A DNA stretch of 64,000 nucleotides, from NCBI GenBank assembly GCA_916700875.1, contig CAKAKS010000067.1, forward strand, positions 23,952,591-24,016,590, in the 5' to 3' direction. Of the stretch, positions 62,101 to 64,000 are shown in pieces; position 1 is the first letter of the stretch; each line of letters opens with the position of its first letter. A model generated the notes under the pieces. That model made no database searches. It was not told the DNA's origin and saw nothing but the letters and a program-made list of their open reading frames with translations. Both the position numbers and the translations under genes were made by a program. The DNA is from Sebastes aleutianus (taxonomy: Eukaryota > Chordata > Actinopteri > Perciformes > Sebastidae).

Positions 62101-63738
62101 TTAGATACTGAGTGTCAATCTTTTTAGAAAAATCCAAAGCTTGACAGGCCTGTCATGTCTTATGGTTTCTACACTATGGTTGGACAATCGCTGTTCAGGG
62201 ACTGGGTTTAGTGATCAATTGTCTCCTTTGCGTTCAATAAAAAGTATTTATAATCACGTCATAGCTCAGCACATTGTCCACTTACTGCACGTTGGGCCGT
62301 CAGTCCAGTTTCCAGCAATGCAATAGATGGACTTTTTGGTGTCTGCTCCCTCTACAGTATACCCATCTTCACATTCATACTGCACTGCTGTACCTGCAGG
62401 AAACACCTCTTGGTATTTCTGATGAATGATGACGGCATGGGGGACTTTAGGGGGCTCACTACATGCACGGATACTCTCTGTAAAAATAAGCACATTTATC
62501 ATAAAAAGAAGAGATAAAAGATGAGTGGTTGGCTTGATTGGTGTAGCTGGTGAGAATTAAAAGTGAGAATTACGTGTATTCGTATTACAGCTTTGCTGGT
62601 TTAGAACATCAACATCTGACAGACTTACTCTCACAGATCGGCACAGAGGTCCATGCTCCATTTACACATTCAGCTGTGGCGTCCCAGTCTTTGTGTTCAT
62701 ATCCTTCATCACATGTTATCCTGATTATGTGTCTCTCCTCATACCAACCATTTGTGTTTACAGTGTATATAGCATTGGGGATAATTGGTGGTATACAGGC
62801 TTTTTCATCTGAGGGGAAAAAAGAACAAAACTACAGTCAACATTTTCATACTTTACAGAACGACTTTTATGAAATGATGACACTTTCTAAAGACAAAGTA
62901 AATTATCTACTTGTGTCCATGTGAATAGTTCGATTTAAGAGCAATGCTTCCTTCTCAGTTTCATTTGAATTATTTTTCAAGGCTTAAAGATGTTAAACTA
63001 TACATAGTTTCACAGTAAAGAAGCAATGATTAGATACAAAATAAACAAAATTTTGTGTAACAGAATTTAGTTTTTGTTTTCTTATTTCCTACTGGTGACC
63101 TCTTTGATTCATCTCGTTTCCACTTGTGGGGTCCCAGGTTTAAAATACAAATAAATGTCTTTATAAATGACTTGCTCTTTAAACGATATGAAACAGGTGG
63201 TTGCTCCAGGAAGACATTTATTTGTTACAGGTGGAGCAACACATTTTTCATTTGCAATTTTACTTTATTATGTATTGAGATAATTGAAGACATTATTCCT
63301 TTGCAGCATACACAGTATTTCACGACCACCTTGAATTTGAAGGTTTCAAAGCACCTACAGACAACTCAGTAGAGATACTTATGGAACACTTACCTATACA
63401 TTGTGGTTCATGAGACCATGTGCCATTTAGACATGTGCTTGTTGCCCACCAACCCTCCACTGATGGTTTACGTCCATCATTGCAGGTATAGGTCAGCTCT
63501 GTTCCATGAGAATAGGTCTCTTGCTTTGGGGCAAAGAAACCACCATCCAGTGTGGGAGCACTACACGACTGTGTTGCACTTTGCGCTGAAATAAAATAAT
63601 AAGCAAGATTACTCGACAGTGACTATATTTGTTTTCAACAAATTCAAATGGTTGTATGTGGAAGTATTCAATATTCTCACCATGAAGCGCTCCAGGAAAC
63701 CAAATCAGAAGAACAAATCCAAGATATCTGATGCACAT
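59125..63738 (-). CDS. complement factor H-like protein, copy 3
   Basis: Exons (minus): 63738-63681, 63585-63394, 62808-62629, 62477-62286, 61742-61695, 61355-61269, 61117-61061, 60832-60671, 60581-60411, 59321-59125; 447 residues, in frame. Signal peptide MCIRYLGFVLLIWFPGALH, CCP1-3, a shorter linker (one Ser/Thr exon, one Gly-rich repeat exon, one Ser-rich exon), CCP4 (NCGNHPVVPNGD), CCP5 (FCSVNTDGYPQL), then a tail. The 48-bp exon 61742-61695 would use a GC donor (a|gcaagt). If the last exon is read to its end, the tail is long and hydrophobic (SIIFYYVVFDCKTFVL), with a poly(A) signal only 4 bp past the stop. The agg|gtgagt inside that exon could instead be a splice donor. Function as for copy 1: probable complement regulator. 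Confidence 0.8.
61378..61445. repeat. TA/CA microsatellite in the copy 3 linker intron
   Basis: tatacacatatatacatatatatac-type run, absent from units 1 and 2 at this position. Confidence 0.8.
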
Positions 63739-64000
63739 TTTGTCAGCAATGAAATCATCCCACGACAAAGTAGAGAGCCGAGTCCAGATCAGAATCAGTT
63801 AATTATTGCTGAGAGCGTTTCACCAAAACATTTGTGGAGTAAACACTCCTGTTGCTCTGGAGCCAAAAGAAAAAAAGGGCAAACAGGCTTCATGCTCACA
63901 CCTACAGAAGAGGAGAAAAAACATACATACACTCTAAGTTAGTCTTTCTTCTTCTTCTTACACAGACAGAAATCCCCTCATAAAAGAACGTTTGTTAGAA
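63739..64000. other. upstream region of copy 3
   Basis: Clearly different from the regions upstream of copies 1 and 2, and no TATA box equivalent to theirs is seen. No gene is recognised before the window ends. Confidence 0.4.

Larger units (their letters stand above)
58289..64000. repeat. tandem duplication unit 3 (runs off the window)
   Basis: Matches unit 1 from 39350 onward. It lacks the fold-back element and the AAT repeat present in units 1 and 2, and is the most diverged, especially in the linker and upstream of exon 1. Confidence 0.8.

Overview
The window is nuclear DNA of a bony fish, most likely a percomorph teleost. Genes are split into many short exons with GT-AG introns, the protein families are vertebrate, and the spaces between exons are packed with short interspersed repeats of types familiar from perciform genomes. 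All gene models below come from reading splice sites and frames by eye. Each complete model keeps its reading frame across every junction, except the middle factor H-like copy, which is frameshifted.

Layout. 1-290: last exons of an unrecognised + strand gene. 1.5-4.15 kb (-): fetuin-A (ahsg), seven exons. 4.5-5.45 kb: a tandem array that looks derived from neighbouring senp5 sequence. 5.5-9.2 kb: repeats, including a TTAA-flanked inverted-repeat element and three nested DNA transposons. 9.5-14.1 kb (+): the SUMO protease senp5. 14.2-18.3 kb: a Harbinger-like element, then a 2.2-kb AT-rich minisatellite arranged as an inverted repeat, then a broken copy of senp5 exon 6 plus its 3' end. 18.3-26.7 kb (-): crumbs 1 (crb1), exons for three laminin-G domains and the surrounding EGF repeats. 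29.7-38.7 kb (+): zbtb41, a BTB protein with 14 C2H2 zinc fingers. 39.35-64 kb (-): three tandem copies of an 8-10 kb unit, each with one complement factor H-like gene built of CCP (sushi) modules.

The order crb1 - zbtb41 - factor H cluster matches human 1q31.3, which supports all three names. ahsg and senp5 map to human 3q27-q29, so the boundary of two conserved blocks lies near 17.9-18.3 kb, where the broken senp5 copy and inverted satellite sit.

The most interesting parts are: (i) a crb1 locus that starts at the exon matching human exon 6 and ends in a hydrophobic tail plus acidic end, without the N-terminal EGF series or the ERLI tail seen in the long form; (ii) factor H-like proteins with a Gly/Ser/Thr-rich linker, encoded by repeated small exons, between CCP3 and CCP4, with exon number differing among the three copies; (iii) decay of the middle copy by frameshift and promoter change; (iv) orphan terminal exons left upstream of the first exons of copies 1 and 2. 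Functionally, fetuin-A is a secreted plasma mineral-binding protein, the factor H-like proteins are probable secreted complement regulators, senp5 is an intracellular SUMO protease, zbtb41 a probable DNA-binding regulator and crb1 a cell-surface polarity or adhesion protein. I see no sign that they act in one pathway.
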